DNA from: Halobacillus litoralis
GTDB lineage: Bacteria > Bacillota > Bacilli > Bacillales > Halobacillaceae
DNA length: 64,000 nucleotides
NCBI RefSeq assembly: GCF_020171725.1
Contig: NZ_JAIVAJ010000007.1
Span: 62,001 to 126,000, forward strand
Direction: 5' to 3'
How positions within the stretch are numbered: position 1 is the stretch's first letter; each line of letters opens with the position of its first letter. The notes below the pieces were generated by a model. It was given only the letters and a program-made list of their open reading frames with translations, searched no databases and had not been told where the DNA came from. Positions 41,685-49,641 of the stretch are shown piece after piece. Position numbers and translations under genes: made by a program.

Positions 41685-43319
41685 TTATCGCTCATCGTCC
41701 TCAGGTTTGTCTTCCAACGCTTCCAAAGCGGAGCGTTTCTTCTTCTTCTTGCCTTTCTTCTTCCATCGTTCAATATGAATCGTGCTCGGTTCATAGTCGT
41801 CTGAAGCACGGATGTCGGTATTCGACGCTTTCATAAACGACCACGCAAGCAGGAACATAATGAAGATCAGCGGGAAACCACCGACGATACTTGCGGTCTG
41901 CAGTGTATCGAGTCCTCCGAGGAACATGAGTGCAAGAGGCATAATACACAATGAGAACGCCCAGAACAGTCGGTTCCAGCGTAGCGGTTCACCTTCCACT
42001 TTCTTCTGAACAACGGATGCCAGAATATAGGAAGATGAATCAAACGTCGTCGCAAGGAAGATAATGGCCAGCACAGTGAAGGCAAGAACCATGAACTTCG
42101 CAAGTGGCAATTGGTTGATGATTTCAATAATGGTGGCGGGTGCCCCATTTTCATCCATAAAGGCAATAACGTCAAAGCTTCCGGTTAACTGCATGTACAA
42201 TCCGAAGTTCCCCATGATTCCGAAGAACAAAATACATCCAAGTGTCCCGTATATCATCGTACCAAGAACCATCTGACGAATCGTACGCCCTCTTGAAATC
42301 CGTGCAACGAATAATCCGACAAACGGTGCGTACACAAGCCACCAAGCCCAGTAGAAGATCGTCCACGACTCAGGGAATTTGGTTTCTTCAAATTGAGACA
42401 GATTTCCAAACGGCTCCATCCACGTTGCCATCTTGAAGAAGTTATCTGTTAAGATTCCGAGAGAATTGAACGTTGTCTCCGCAATAAAGCGAGTCGGTCC
42501 AAAGATAAAGATAAATACAAGAATAAAGATTGAAAGCCATAAGTTTACGTCACTTAACACTTTAATTCCCCGCTTCAATCCTGAATAAGAACTGATGGCG
42601 AATATCAATGTACAGAGTAACATGATCGCTGATTTCATCCCTAAGTTTGCTGGTATGCCTGTCAGGGAGTTGATCCCTTCAGCAATCATCGGTGTACCGA
42701 GGGCAAGGGTGGTACCCGCACCACCAAGTAAACCGAACATGAATAGTATGTCAATTACATTACCTAGCGGACCGTCTACACTCTTTCCGAGTACAGGCCG
42801 TACCGCTTCACTTACCTTAAGTACAGGCTTCTTACGCACATAATAGAAATAGGCGATCGGAAGTGCCGGCAGTGTGTAAATTGCCCACGCAATCGGTCCC
42901 CAGTGGAAGATTCCATAAGCAGAGGCCCACTGAATCGCTTCTTTTGAACTAGGCTCGATACCGAATGGTGGTCCCTGATAGTAATAGGCCCATTCAATAA
43001 CAGCCCAGTAAAGGATACTAGAACCAATTCCAGCTGCGAAGAGCATAGCCGCCCAGGAGAACGTATTGAATTCAGGTTTCTCACCTTCATCTCCCAATTT
43101 GATCGAACCATTTTTACTGAAGGCTACATAAATCAAGAACGCAAAAATGACCAGCCCCATGATCATATACAATACACCAAAATTATTTGTCATAAACTCG
43201 TTGGCATCCGCCACGATTACTTTTCCTGCTTCTGGGAAAGCAATCAATGGGATGGTCACGCCAAGCAGAAGAATGAATGCACCGATAAATGTCGGCCAAT
43301 CAATCAACCTTGTTTTCAT
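41685..43319 (-). CDS. BCCT-family betaine/choline/carnitine transporter (OpuD-like)
   Basis: This 544-residue protein has 12 membrane helices and the BCCT signature IFYWAWWLVYAPFVGLF followed by ARISRGRTIRQ. Helix 8's aromatic tryptophans that cage quaternary ammonium are in this segment. The C-terminal tail is strongly basic (KKKGKKKKKR), a feature of osmosensing BCCT proteins. ATG 43319 has AAAGGA eight bases upstream; an upstream start at 43370 is less well supported. It likely imports glycine betaine with sodium for osmotic adaptation. A SigB-like promoter and a dyad lie upstream. Confidence 0.93.
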   Translation of the reverse strand: MKTRLIDWPTFIGAFILLLGVTIPLIAFPEAGKVIVADANEFMTNNFGVLYMIMGLVIFAFLIYVAFSKNGSIKLGDEGEKPEFNTFSWAAMLFAAGIGSSILYWAVIEWAYYYQGPPFGIEPSSKEAIQWASAYGIFHWGPIAWAIYTLPALPIAYFYYVRKKPVLKVSEAVRPVLGKSVDGPLGNVIDILFMFGLLGGAGTTLALGTPMIAEGINSLTGIPANLGMKSAIMLLCTLIFAISSYSGLKRGIKVLSDVNLWLSIFILVFIFIFGPTRFIAETTFNSLGILTDNFFKMATWMEPFGNLSQFEETKFPESWTIFYWAWWLVYAPFVGLFVARISRGRTIRQMVLGTMIYGTLGCILFFGIMGNFGLYMQLTGSFDVIAFMDENGAPATIIEIINQLPLAKFMVLAFTVLAIIFLATTFDSSSYILASVVQKKVEGEPLRWNRLFWAFSLCIMPLALMFLGGLDTLQTASIVGGFPLIFIMFLLAWSFMKASNTDIRASDDYEPSTIHIERWKKKGKKKKKRSALEALEDKPEDDER

Positions 43320-43455
43320 GAGTTTCATCCTTTCTTTCCATCCATATTGTTTAGTTTGTTCATTCTGCATGAACTCATACGAGGTTACTCAATTACCGAA
43401 GTAGTAAGAAGTGGAATGAGCATTGTTCGAGGCTTAAAGGGGGTATAACATAACC

Positions 43456-43480
43456 ATACCCTGTTCTCAGTGAAAATAAC
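43456..43480 (-). promoter_or_regulatory. SigB-like promoter of the BCCT gene
   Basis: GTTATT (43475-43480) and GGGTAT (43456-43461), spaced by 13 bases on the minus strand, match the general-stress consensus GTTTWW-N12/14-GGGWAW with one mismatch. It would give a leader of about 130 bases. General-stress control of an osmolyte transporter is reasonable. Confidence 0.5.
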
Positions 43481-43642
43481 GACTCATGCAAATAAATAAA
43501 AAATGTAGTGGATTTCGTCGAATACATATTTCCTGAGTCATCAGTCTAATGGCATAATAGTGGTAGTCCAAACGCAAATGATGAAGTCCAGTTAAGCAGC
43601 CTCTGTTTGAATAAGTATCATACTACCGCTCCCTCCAACCGA

Positions 43643-43664
43643 TTATACAGTATAAACTGTACAA
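43643..43664. promoter_or_regulatory. Dyad operator upstream of the BCCT gene
   Basis: TTATACAGT (43643-43651) and ACTGTACAA (43656-43664) form a 9-bp inverted repeat with one mismatch and a 4-base spacer. On the minus strand it contains TATAAT. It could be the operator of a GbsR/OpuAR-type or other dimeric repressor acting on either flanking gene. The rest of 43320-43735 holds no gene that I can support. Confidence 0.5.
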
Positions 43665-43735
43665 AAAAGATATTCAAGATTAGATTTACAATTTGTCGAA
43701 TAAAACCGTTTTCATGAAAGGTGTGTCGATTTTTG

Positions 43736-44002
43736 ATGTCGTTCGAACGAATAAGAAATTCCTTTAATCCTCTTTACGTGCCTTTATACACCGCACTCCC
43801 AGTCGAAGTTTGGAGCATAACAAAAAGCCCTCCCTTTTCGAGCACGGATGTGACGATGTTTCTGGCAGGACTCTTGTTTCTATTATTTGCTGGATTTACT
43901 GAAACATTCAGCGAAGAAACGAAGCATCGCATTCTAGGCTACATTTACCTCGTATCGGCACTCATGTTCATGGCAGCAGGAATTGTGAAATGGCTGTTCT
44001 GA
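43736..44002 (+). CDS. Small two-helix membrane protein
   Basis: This 88-residue protein has two hydrophobic helices near residues 43-61 and 66-86 and a conserved-looking acidic link (TETFSEETKHRI). ATG 43736 is preceded by GAAAGGTG; a TTG one codon earlier is possible. Function unknown. It converges on another small membrane protein. Confidence 0.6.
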   Translation: MSFERIRNSFNPLYVPLYTALPVEVWSITKSPPFSSTDVTMFLAGLLFLLFAGFTETFSEETKHRILGYIYLVSALMFMAAGIVKWLF

Positions 44003-44007
44003 CTTTG

Positions 44008-44262
44008 TTAAATGAAGAACAGCCAAGGTAGAATCATCGGAATGGTAATAATGATCGTCACAATCAGCCAGGCTGTTGGATTCTCACTGGTCAGCTGCTT
44101 TCGATAAGACATCCCCCAGGCAAGGAACAGCAGGATCGTCATGATGATGCTTCGCAAGTGCAACTCACCGTCTTTGTTGTTCCAAAAAATATACACGGCG
44201 CCTTCTGCTATGATCAGGACACCGATTATAAGGTTAAATATATGGGTAAACCATTTATTCAT
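44008..44262 (-). CDS. Small three-helix membrane protein
   Basis: This 84-residue protein has three hydrophobic segments (residues about 7-27, 36-51 and 63-83) joined by short charged loops (WNNKDGELHLR, SYRKQLTSEN). AAGGAGAG precedes the ATG. I do not recognise the family. It converges on the previous gene, with six bases between stops. Confidence 0.65.
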   Translation of the reverse strand: MNKWFTHIFNLIIGVLIIAEGAVYIFWNNKDGELHLRSIIMTILLFLAWGMSYRKQLTSENPTAWLIVTIIITIPMILPWLFFI

Positions 44263-44410
44263 CAGCTGCTCTCTCCTTCAGTGATTTCTTTCCCACATCT
44301 AGTATAAAATACTTTTCCCTGATTTCGGAACAAAGATTCTTGAGAAAAGGTTTAGATGTTGAATAATATGGTAATTTTCATATGAGAAAGTCAATGGAAA
44401 GGAGATCATA

Positions 44411-44908
44411 ATGAACGCTACGTTTCACAGTTATTTCTTTGATGATGACGGCTATTACCCAAATCACAGATACTTACCAACACTCGTCTACTCACAAGCC
44501 ATAGAGGATTTTTCATACATTGAGGAAACGTTTAAACAAAACGAATGGACCAACCAATGGACAGGTGGTATCTTCGATTACCACCACTACCACAGCAAAA
44601 CCCATGAAGTCCTTGCGGTACTGGAAGGTGCTGCGACCATCACCCTTGGTGGCCCTCAAGGAAAAGTCATTGATATCGAAAAGGGGGACGTGCTCATCCT
44701 CCCAGCTGGTGTTGCTCATAAAAACCAGGGAGCCTCTGATGATTTCAAAGTGTTGGGAGCCTATCCTTTCGGAAAACCATTTGATTTAAAAACAGGTGAA
44801 AAACACGAATATGAACAGGCTATACAGGAAATACCTGATGCTCCTTACCCAACCGCAGACCCTTTGCTTGGACGGAATGGAACCTTGATGGAACTATGGG
44901 CGAAATGA
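44411..44908 (+). CDS. Cupin-domain protein (YjlB-like)
   Basis: This 165-residue single cupin has metal ligands in FDYHHYHSKTHEVLAVLEG (His-x-His...Glu) and the second motif in GDVLILPAGVAHKN. The layout follows B. subtilis YjlB. Its substrate is unknown. GAAAGGAG precedes the ATG and a terminator follows. Confidence 0.88.
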   Translation: MNATFHSYFFDDDGYYPNHRYLPTLVYSQAIEDFSYIEETFKQNEWTNQWTGGIFDYHHYHSKTHEVLAVLEGAATITLGGPQGKVIDIEKGDVLILPAGVAHKNQGASDDFKVLGAYPFGKPFDLKTGEKHEYEQAIQEIPDAPYPTADPLLGRNGTLMELWAK

Positions 44909-44914
44909 TGTAAA

Positions 44915-44952
44915 AAGAGGCTGGGACAGTGATGTCTCAGCCTCTTCTTTTC
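44915..44952 (+). terminator. Terminator of the cupin gene
   Basis: A 14-bp stem (AAGAGGCTGGGACA with TGTCTCAGCCTCTT, one G-U pair) is followed by a T-run; it also faces the minus-strand acetyltransferase. Confidence 0.9.
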
Positions 44953-44970
44953 GTAATGGTGATGAGGGCA

Positions 44971-45399
44971 TTACGTTAATTTTTTGTAAAAACCTGTGGA
45001 CCGCCCTTCAAACTCTAAATGTTGATAAACCTCGTGTGCACCTTCACGCTCTTTCCGGTTCCCGCTGTTTAAGATAAGAGTGGTTGCGCCTTTAGACTCC
45101 GCCCACCTCTCCGCTTCCACCATCAACTGTCTCCCAGCCCCTTTACCTCTGGCCTGTTCCTTTACGACAAAAGCAATGATTCTGACGTGCGTCTCATTAC
45201 TATGGTAGGCGTGGCTGTGTGTCATCCCAATCATCCCGATGAGACTCCCCTGTTCTTCTTGTACAGCTGTAAAATACTGATCCGAAGACAAGATAGGCGT
45301 GAGCCTCTCTTCCATATCGCTTTCTGTTGTGTCATACCCTAGATGCCTCATCAACTCAGCTAGCTCGCGGGCATCGGACGATTCTGCTCTCCTAACCAA
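44971..45399 (-). CDS. GNAT-family N-acetyltransferase
   Basis: This 142-residue acetyltransferase has the acetyl-CoA loop VVKEQARGKGAGRQLMVEAE (R/Q-x-x-G-x-G/A) and a C-terminal segment HEVYQHLEFEGRSTGFYK. It begins 22 bases after the stop of the acyl-CoA synthetase gene, so it is in the same operon. Substrate unknown; acetylation of an acyl-CoA synthetase active-site lysine is known for such neighbours (AcuA-like), but sequence alone does not show that here. Confidence 0.85.
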   Translation of the reverse strand: MVRRAESSDARELAELMRHLGYDTTESDMEERLTPILSSDQYFTAVQEEQGSLIGMIGMTHSHAYHSNETHVRIIAFVVKEQARGKGAGRQLMVEAERWAESKGATTLILNSGNRKEREGAHEVYQHLEFEGRSTGFYKKLT

Positions 45400-45420
45400 A
45401 CGAAACCTCTCCTCTACACC

Positions 45421-46998
45421 TCAACGTGTGGCTTTCTCATTCTGCCGAAGTTCAATACGGCGGATTTTACCGGATGTTGTTTTTGGAAGTTCCTTAATGA
45501 ACTGAATCTTTCTCGGGTATTTATATGGAGCGGTCAACTCTTTCACATGCTGCTGCAACTCCGAGATAAGCGCTTCATCGCCTTGGTATCCTTCTCGAAG
45601 CACAATAAAAGCTTTAACAACACTTCCCCTTACTTCATCCGGGCTGGCGACTACGGCACACTCCTGCACAGCAGAGTGTTTGACAAGGGCGTCCTCTACT
45701 TCAAAAGGTCCAATCGTGTAACCGGAGCTGATGATGATATCGTCACTTCTTCCTTCAAACCATAAATACCCGTCTTCGTCCTTTTTAGCTTGGTCCCCGG
45801 TCACATAGTAGTCCCCACGACGTGACATCGATGTACGCTCTGGATCTTTGTAATACTCTTTGAATAGCGCAGGTGTATCGAGATGGACGGCAATATCCCC
45901 GACCTCTCCTACTCCAACGGGTACTCCCATTTCATCGACAATCTCGACTTGGTTACCAGGCGTCGGTCTACCCATGGAGCCCGGACGGACTTCCATATCC
46001 TTCGTAATCCCGACAAGGAGCGTATTTTCTGTCTGCCCATAGCCGTCGCGCACGGTTACGTTAAAATGCTTTTGGAACGTATCGATGACCTCACGATTAA
46101 GCGGCTCACCTGCCGACACTGCACTGTGAAGTCCCGTCAGCTTATAGTCATTCAAGTTATCGACCTTTGCCATCAATCGATATTCTGTCGGGGTACAACA
46201 AAGAACGTTCACATCCTGTTCGTCCATAAGCTGCAAGTAGGTGGTAGGATTGAATTTCCCATTATAAATGAGACCTGTAGCACCCGTACCTAAAACAGAC
46301 AGGAACGGACTCCAGATCCATTTCTGCCAGCCGGGACCTGCAGTCGCCCAAACTTTGTCCCCGTCCTGGATGGCGAGCCACTGATCGGCTGCCGTTTTCA
46401 AGTGAGCGTATCCCCATCCATGTGTATGGACGACGCCTTTAGGGTTGCCTGTTGTGCCTGACGTATAGGACAAGAAGGCCATGTCATCCCTTGATGTCTC
46501 TGTTGCCGTTAAGGTTGTGGACTGATCGTCCATCAATGAATCCAGATCCATCCACCCTTCATTAGAACCTCCCACAACAAACTTCTTCACTTGGTCGACC
46601 TGAGGTACTCCCTCGAATTGCTCAGTAAATGGATGATAACTGACGACAGCGCTCACTTCACCATGAGTCATGCGGTATTGTAAATCTTTCGCACGAAGCA
46701 TTTCCGAACTAGGGATGACGACCATACCGACTTTTAAGGCTGCTATGTACACTTCATACGCTTTGATCAGCCTTGGAATCATCACTAATACCTTATCGCC
46801 CTTTTGAAGACCACTCTCCAAGAAAGCGTTACCAATTTTGTTCGCTCGTTCGAGTAGTTCAGTGTAAGTAACGTCCTCCTGCCTACCTGCTTCATCCAAC
46901 CAAACAAGAGCCTTCCGGTTGGAATCATTTGAATACCCTTCGAATTCCGAGACGACGTTGTACGTTTCAGGAGCGATTAACTGTTCTCGATTCATCAT
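45421..46998 (-). CDS. Medium-chain/branched acyl-CoA synthetase (MbcS-like)
   Basis: This 525-residue AMP-forming ligase has the P-loop motif LSYTSGTTGNPKGVVHTHG, adenylate site YGQTE, hinge FEGRSDDII, and the catalytic lysine in LPKTTSGKIRRIELR. The general form fits the MACS branch, related to B. subtilis MbcS (YtcI), which activates branched short-chain acids; the substrate is a family inference. It is the first gene of an operon with a GNAT protein. TAAGGAGG precedes the ATG. Confidence 0.88.
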   Translation of the reverse strand: MMNREQLIAPETYNVVSEFEGYSNDSNRKALVWLDEAGRQEDVTYTELLERANKIGNAFLESGLQKGDKVLVMIPRLIKAYEVYIAALKVGMVVIPSSEMLRAKDLQYRMTHGEVSAVVSYHPFTEQFEGVPQVDQVKKFVVGGSNEGWMDLDSLMDDQSTTLTATETSRDDMAFLSYTSGTTGNPKGVVHTHGWGYAHLKTAADQWLAIQDGDKVWATAGPGWQKWIWSPFLSVLGTGATGLIYNGKFNPTTYLQLMDEQDVNVLCCTPTEYRLMAKVDNLNDYKLTGLHSAVSAGEPLNREVIDTFQKHFNVTVRDGYGQTENTLLVGITKDMEVRPGSMGRPTPGNQVEIVDEMGVPVGVGEVGDIAVHLDTPALFKEYYKDPERTSMSRRGDYYVTGDQAKKDEDGYLWFEGRSDDIIISSGYTIGPFEVEDALVKHSAVQECAVVASPDEVRGSVVKAFIVLREGYQGDEALISELQQHVKELTAPYKYPRKIQFIKELPKTTSGKIRRIELRQNEKATR

Positions 46999-47173
46999 CC
47001 ATTCCTCCTTATCATTATGAACGACTGTTCAGTCTGTCGGAATTATTATATCAAATTTTCAAAATTATTCAAATACTATATTTGCTTAAGGCAACTCATT
47101 TGAGTCGAGTAAATTGACAGATAATTAAGATTGAATTAAACTCTTCATAATAACCATTTGAGGAGTGTCCGAC

Positions 47174-47371
47174 ATGAGAAGTAATGTTTACGTCATGATT
47201 GGTTTTCTTTCTACACTGTTTGTAGGTTTCTTCTTTATCCTTTCTTTCGTGACGAACAACTTTACGTATGGGTATGCTTCTCTGCTAACCCTGACCATTG
47301 CTTCCACACACGTCGGCATGAGACTCATTCAATCGAAACGAACCAAAAGCAAAAAAGCCGGAATCAGATAG
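47174..47371 (+). CDS. Small two-helix membrane protein
   Basis: This 65-residue protein has hydrophobic segments at about residues 5-26 and 32-48 and a basic tail (IQSKRTKSKKAGIR). ATG 47174 lies eight bases after GAGGAG. It probably has both ends in the cytoplasm. Function unknown. Confidence 0.6.
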   Translation: MRSNVYVMIGFLSTLFVGFFFILSFVTNNFTYGYASLLTLTIASTHVGMRLIQSKRTKSKKAGIR

Positions 47372-47433
47372 CCCCGCACACCAATCACTACTGATCCTCA
47401 ACCACTTGGACTGCAATACTTTCAATTCAAAGA

Positions 47434-47472
47434 GAAAAAAGGCTGCGATCATCATTTGATCGCAGCCTTTCG
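47434..47472. terminator. Bidirectional terminator
   Basis: A 14-bp stem (AAAGGCTGCGATCA with TGATCGCAGCCTTT) with a 5-base loop lies between the small membrane protein and the GntR gene, with A/T runs on both sides. Confidence 0.9.
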
Positions 47473-47513
47473 TTTATCGACCTCAAGGTGACATTAAGAT
47501 AGGATGGTACAGA

Positions 47514-48170
47514 TTAGTCGATAGCCATGTATGCCAGACTTTCTTCCATGTGCTGATCGACCAAGGTGAATAAGCGGGGAAGATTCCGCTCTTTCAGCGC
47601 CTCTACAATCCATTCATGTTCCTTGAACCTTTTCTTCTCATCCAAGTTTTCATCATAAAATACGTCATACAGCATTAAATATACATTTATCTGATCCAGC
47701 ATGCGTTCTGTGAAATCGATCAAGAACGGGTGATTGGTCTGTCGGACCAGTGTCATATGAAACTGCTTATTGACCTCAATATATTGTAAAATATCCCTCG
47801 TTTGATACGTTTCCTTCTCATGTTCGATCCACGATTCGAGTTTCTCTATCTCTTCTGTCGTCATCGTTTCACTAATTAACTCTACTGTCATCTTCTCTAA
47901 TTGACGCCTCATATGAAAAGCCTGCTTAATTTCTTCGACACTCGGTTCTACTACAAATGCTCCCCTGTTCGGGATAATCTGAACGAGGCCTTCCTGGTTC
48001 AGTTTTTTCATAGCATTCCGAATCGGCGTTCTGGAAACGTTCATCGTCTTTCCAATCGTCTGTTCCACTAATTGGGTACCAGGTGAAATGTCGCGCAGTA
48101 ATATGGCTTCTTTCAACGCCTGGTACACAACCTCTGTCATGGATTGATTCCCTCTTACTGCCGCCTGCAT
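47514..48170 (-). CDS. GntR-family (FadR subfamily) transcriptional regulator
   Basis: This 218-residue regulator has an N-terminal winged helix (residues about 8-75, with VSRTPIRNAMKKLNQEGLVQIIPNRGAFV; coordinates 48149-47948) and a C-terminal all-helical FCD domain with the metal/ligand histidines around QFHMTLVRQTNHPFL and the final DQHMEESL. ATG 48170 is eight bases after AAGGAG. It follows the YitT gene in the same operon; its target is not clear. Confidence 0.9.
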   Translation of the reverse strand: MQAAVRGNQSMTEVVYQALKEAILLRDISPGTQLVEQTIGKTMNVSRTPIRNAMKKLNQEGLVQIIPNRGAFVVEPSVEEIKQAFHMRRQLEKMTVELISETMTTEEIEKLESWIEHEKETYQTRDILQYIEVNKQFHMTLVRQTNHPFLIDFTERMLDQINVYLMLYDVFYDENLDEKKRFKEHEWIVEALKERNLPRLFTLVDQHMEESLAYMAID

Positions 48171-48187
48171 GAACACCGCTCCTTCAT

Positions 48188-49036
48188 TTAGGCTAGTCGC
48201 TTGAAGTTCTGTCCTAAGATTTCGTTCATGGAGTGGACGGTAATAAAGGCATTGTTATCGATATCCGTCATATACTTCTTCAAACGCGTATAGTCTTTAC
48301 GGTTAAGAATTGTCGTGATGACCTCTTTGTCTTCTTGGTTGAAAGCACCTTTTGCATAATGGATCGTTGCTCCACGTCCAAGCTGGTTGACGATGAAGTG
48401 CCTTACAAGATCACTTTCACGACTGATGATGACAATTTCCTTGTTGTTATCAAATTGCTGCAAGGCATAATCAATGACGAGTCCATTCAGAATGACACCG
48501 AAGAAGGCATACATACCGACTGTCGGACCAAAGATGAAGATGGAAGAAGTCGCAATTGCGATATCTGAGAATAGGACCCCTTTTCCAACTTCAATAGAGA
48601 AATATTTATTTAAAATCATAGCCAGAATATCCGTTCCGCCTGTAGAAGCTCCCTGATGAAAGACTAAGGCCATACCGGAGGCGGCAATGATTTGTCCAAT
48701 GATGAGCTGGATCAGCAGATCATCACTTAATGCCTGCTCCATCGGGAAGAAGGCTTCTAGCCCCCATACCATAAAGGAAAGTGCGAGACTTGCATAAATC
48801 GTCTTTGCACCAAATTGGAACCCTAGAAAGATAAAACCGACAATGAATAGAATTACGTTAAGAATAAGCATAATGAGTCCTAAAGACATGTCAGGGAAAA
48901 CCTTCGCAAGAACGATTGAAAGTCCACTGACCCCACCAGTAGCCAGATCATTAGGTGATAGGAAGAAATGAACATTGACGGCAACCCCCAGGGCACCGAT
49001 ATTCATTAGTAAAAATGACCATAATTTCTTAAGCAT
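48188..49036 (-). CDS. YitT-family membrane protein (DUF161 and DUF2179)
   Basis: This 282-residue protein has six membrane helices forming a YitT membrane domain (with NDLATGGVSGLSIVL and HQGASTGGTDILAMILNKY) and a C-terminal soluble DUF2179 domain (EIVIISRESDLVRHFIVNQLGRGATI...). ATG 49036 (MLKKLWSFL) is preceded by AGGAGG at seven bases; an upstream frame is not needed. The function of this family is unknown; transport is presumed. Confidence 0.9.
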   Translation of the reverse strand: MLKKLWSFLLMNIGALGVAVNVHFFLSPNDLATGGVSGLSIVLAKVFPDMSLGLIMLILNVILFIVGFIFLGFQFGAKTIYASLALSFMVWGLEAFFPMEQALSDDLLIQLIIGQIIAASGMALVFHQGASTGGTDILAMILNKYFSIEVGKGVLFSDIAIATSSIFIFGPTVGMYAFFGVILNGLVIDYALQQFDNNKEIVIISRESDLVRHFIVNQLGRGATIHYAKGAFNQEDKEVITTILNRKDYTRLKKYMTDIDNNAFITVHSMNEILGQNFKRLA

Positions 49037-49429
49037 CAGAAAGCCTCCTTTTTCTATGAAATATGAATAATTTGTCGAACGAAAATTGTAGTACAATCGG
49101 GATTATAGAGCCCTGAATTCGGTTTGTAAACAGATTTCTATGTAAAAAAATAATTTTGTTTTTGTAAGCGATTGATGCTGAAATATTGCTACAATTCGCA
49201 TAGTATAGAGGCTTGTCCTAACAAAGGTCGTTAGATGATTCTCGTCGAACCCATGAGAAATTTGCAACAAAAAAAAACAGCTGCAGCTGTTTTTTTCACC
49301 GTGATCGCAAATGTACTCAGGTTGATTCATTAATCAGGCAAGCAAAGCAACTTTTTAGATATACACTGGATAGACCCTTCAAATATTAGGTATTCGCACA
49401 GTTCAACGTTTTAGAATCCAATCGTTGCT
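49037..49429. other. Intergenic region upstream of the YitT operon
   Basis: No gene is supported here. A minus-strand frame at 49103-49330 has no ribosome binding site and spans the palindrome. The segment holds a 26-bp perfect palindrome, and borders the R2 repeat. Confidence 0.5.
49271..49296. repeat. 26-bp perfect palindrome, terminator-like on both strands
   Basis: Seven As, ACAGCTGCAGCTGT-type core and seven Ts form a perfect palindrome centred on CTGCAG. Either strand would give a hairpin followed by a U-run. No gene stop codon lies nearby, and a similar CAGC...GCTG hairpin occurs at 49612-49641. Confidence 0.85.
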
Positions 49430-49599
49430 AGGTTCTGGACCCACCGTTATCGCAAAGTGGGGTGGAAAATGGCGAGACTCCTGCGGGATTATACGGACAA
49501 TGGCGAGATCCCCGAAGACGAAGTCAAGGTAGCTCGGCGTCCGCCGCGGAAAGCGAGCTATTTTCCACCCCACGACTCACTCTACTTCATCCAGAACTT
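49430..49599 (+). repeat. Palindromic intergenic repeat, copy R2
   Basis: AGGTTCTGG (49430-49438) and CCAGAACTT (49591-49599) form the outer ends; GGGGTGGAAAAT and ATTTTCCACCCC are the inner pair. Compared with R1 it has an insert with GGCGAGATCCCCGAAGACG, also found in R3. Confidence 0.85.
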
Positions 49600-49611
49600 T
49601 TTTCAGCAACC

Positions 49612-49641
49612 AAAAAAAACAACAGCCGCAGCTGTTGTTTT
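49612..49641 (-). terminator. Terminator of the histidine kinase gene
   Basis: AACAACAGC (49618-49626) pairs with GCTGTTGTT (49631-49639), followed on the minus strand by a T-run. It abuts the kinase stop codon. Confidence 0.85.

Noticed and set aside
49103-49330. 75-codon minus-strand reading frame upstream of YitT
   Set aside because: It contains the 26-bp palindrome, has no ribosome site and an unconvincing composition.
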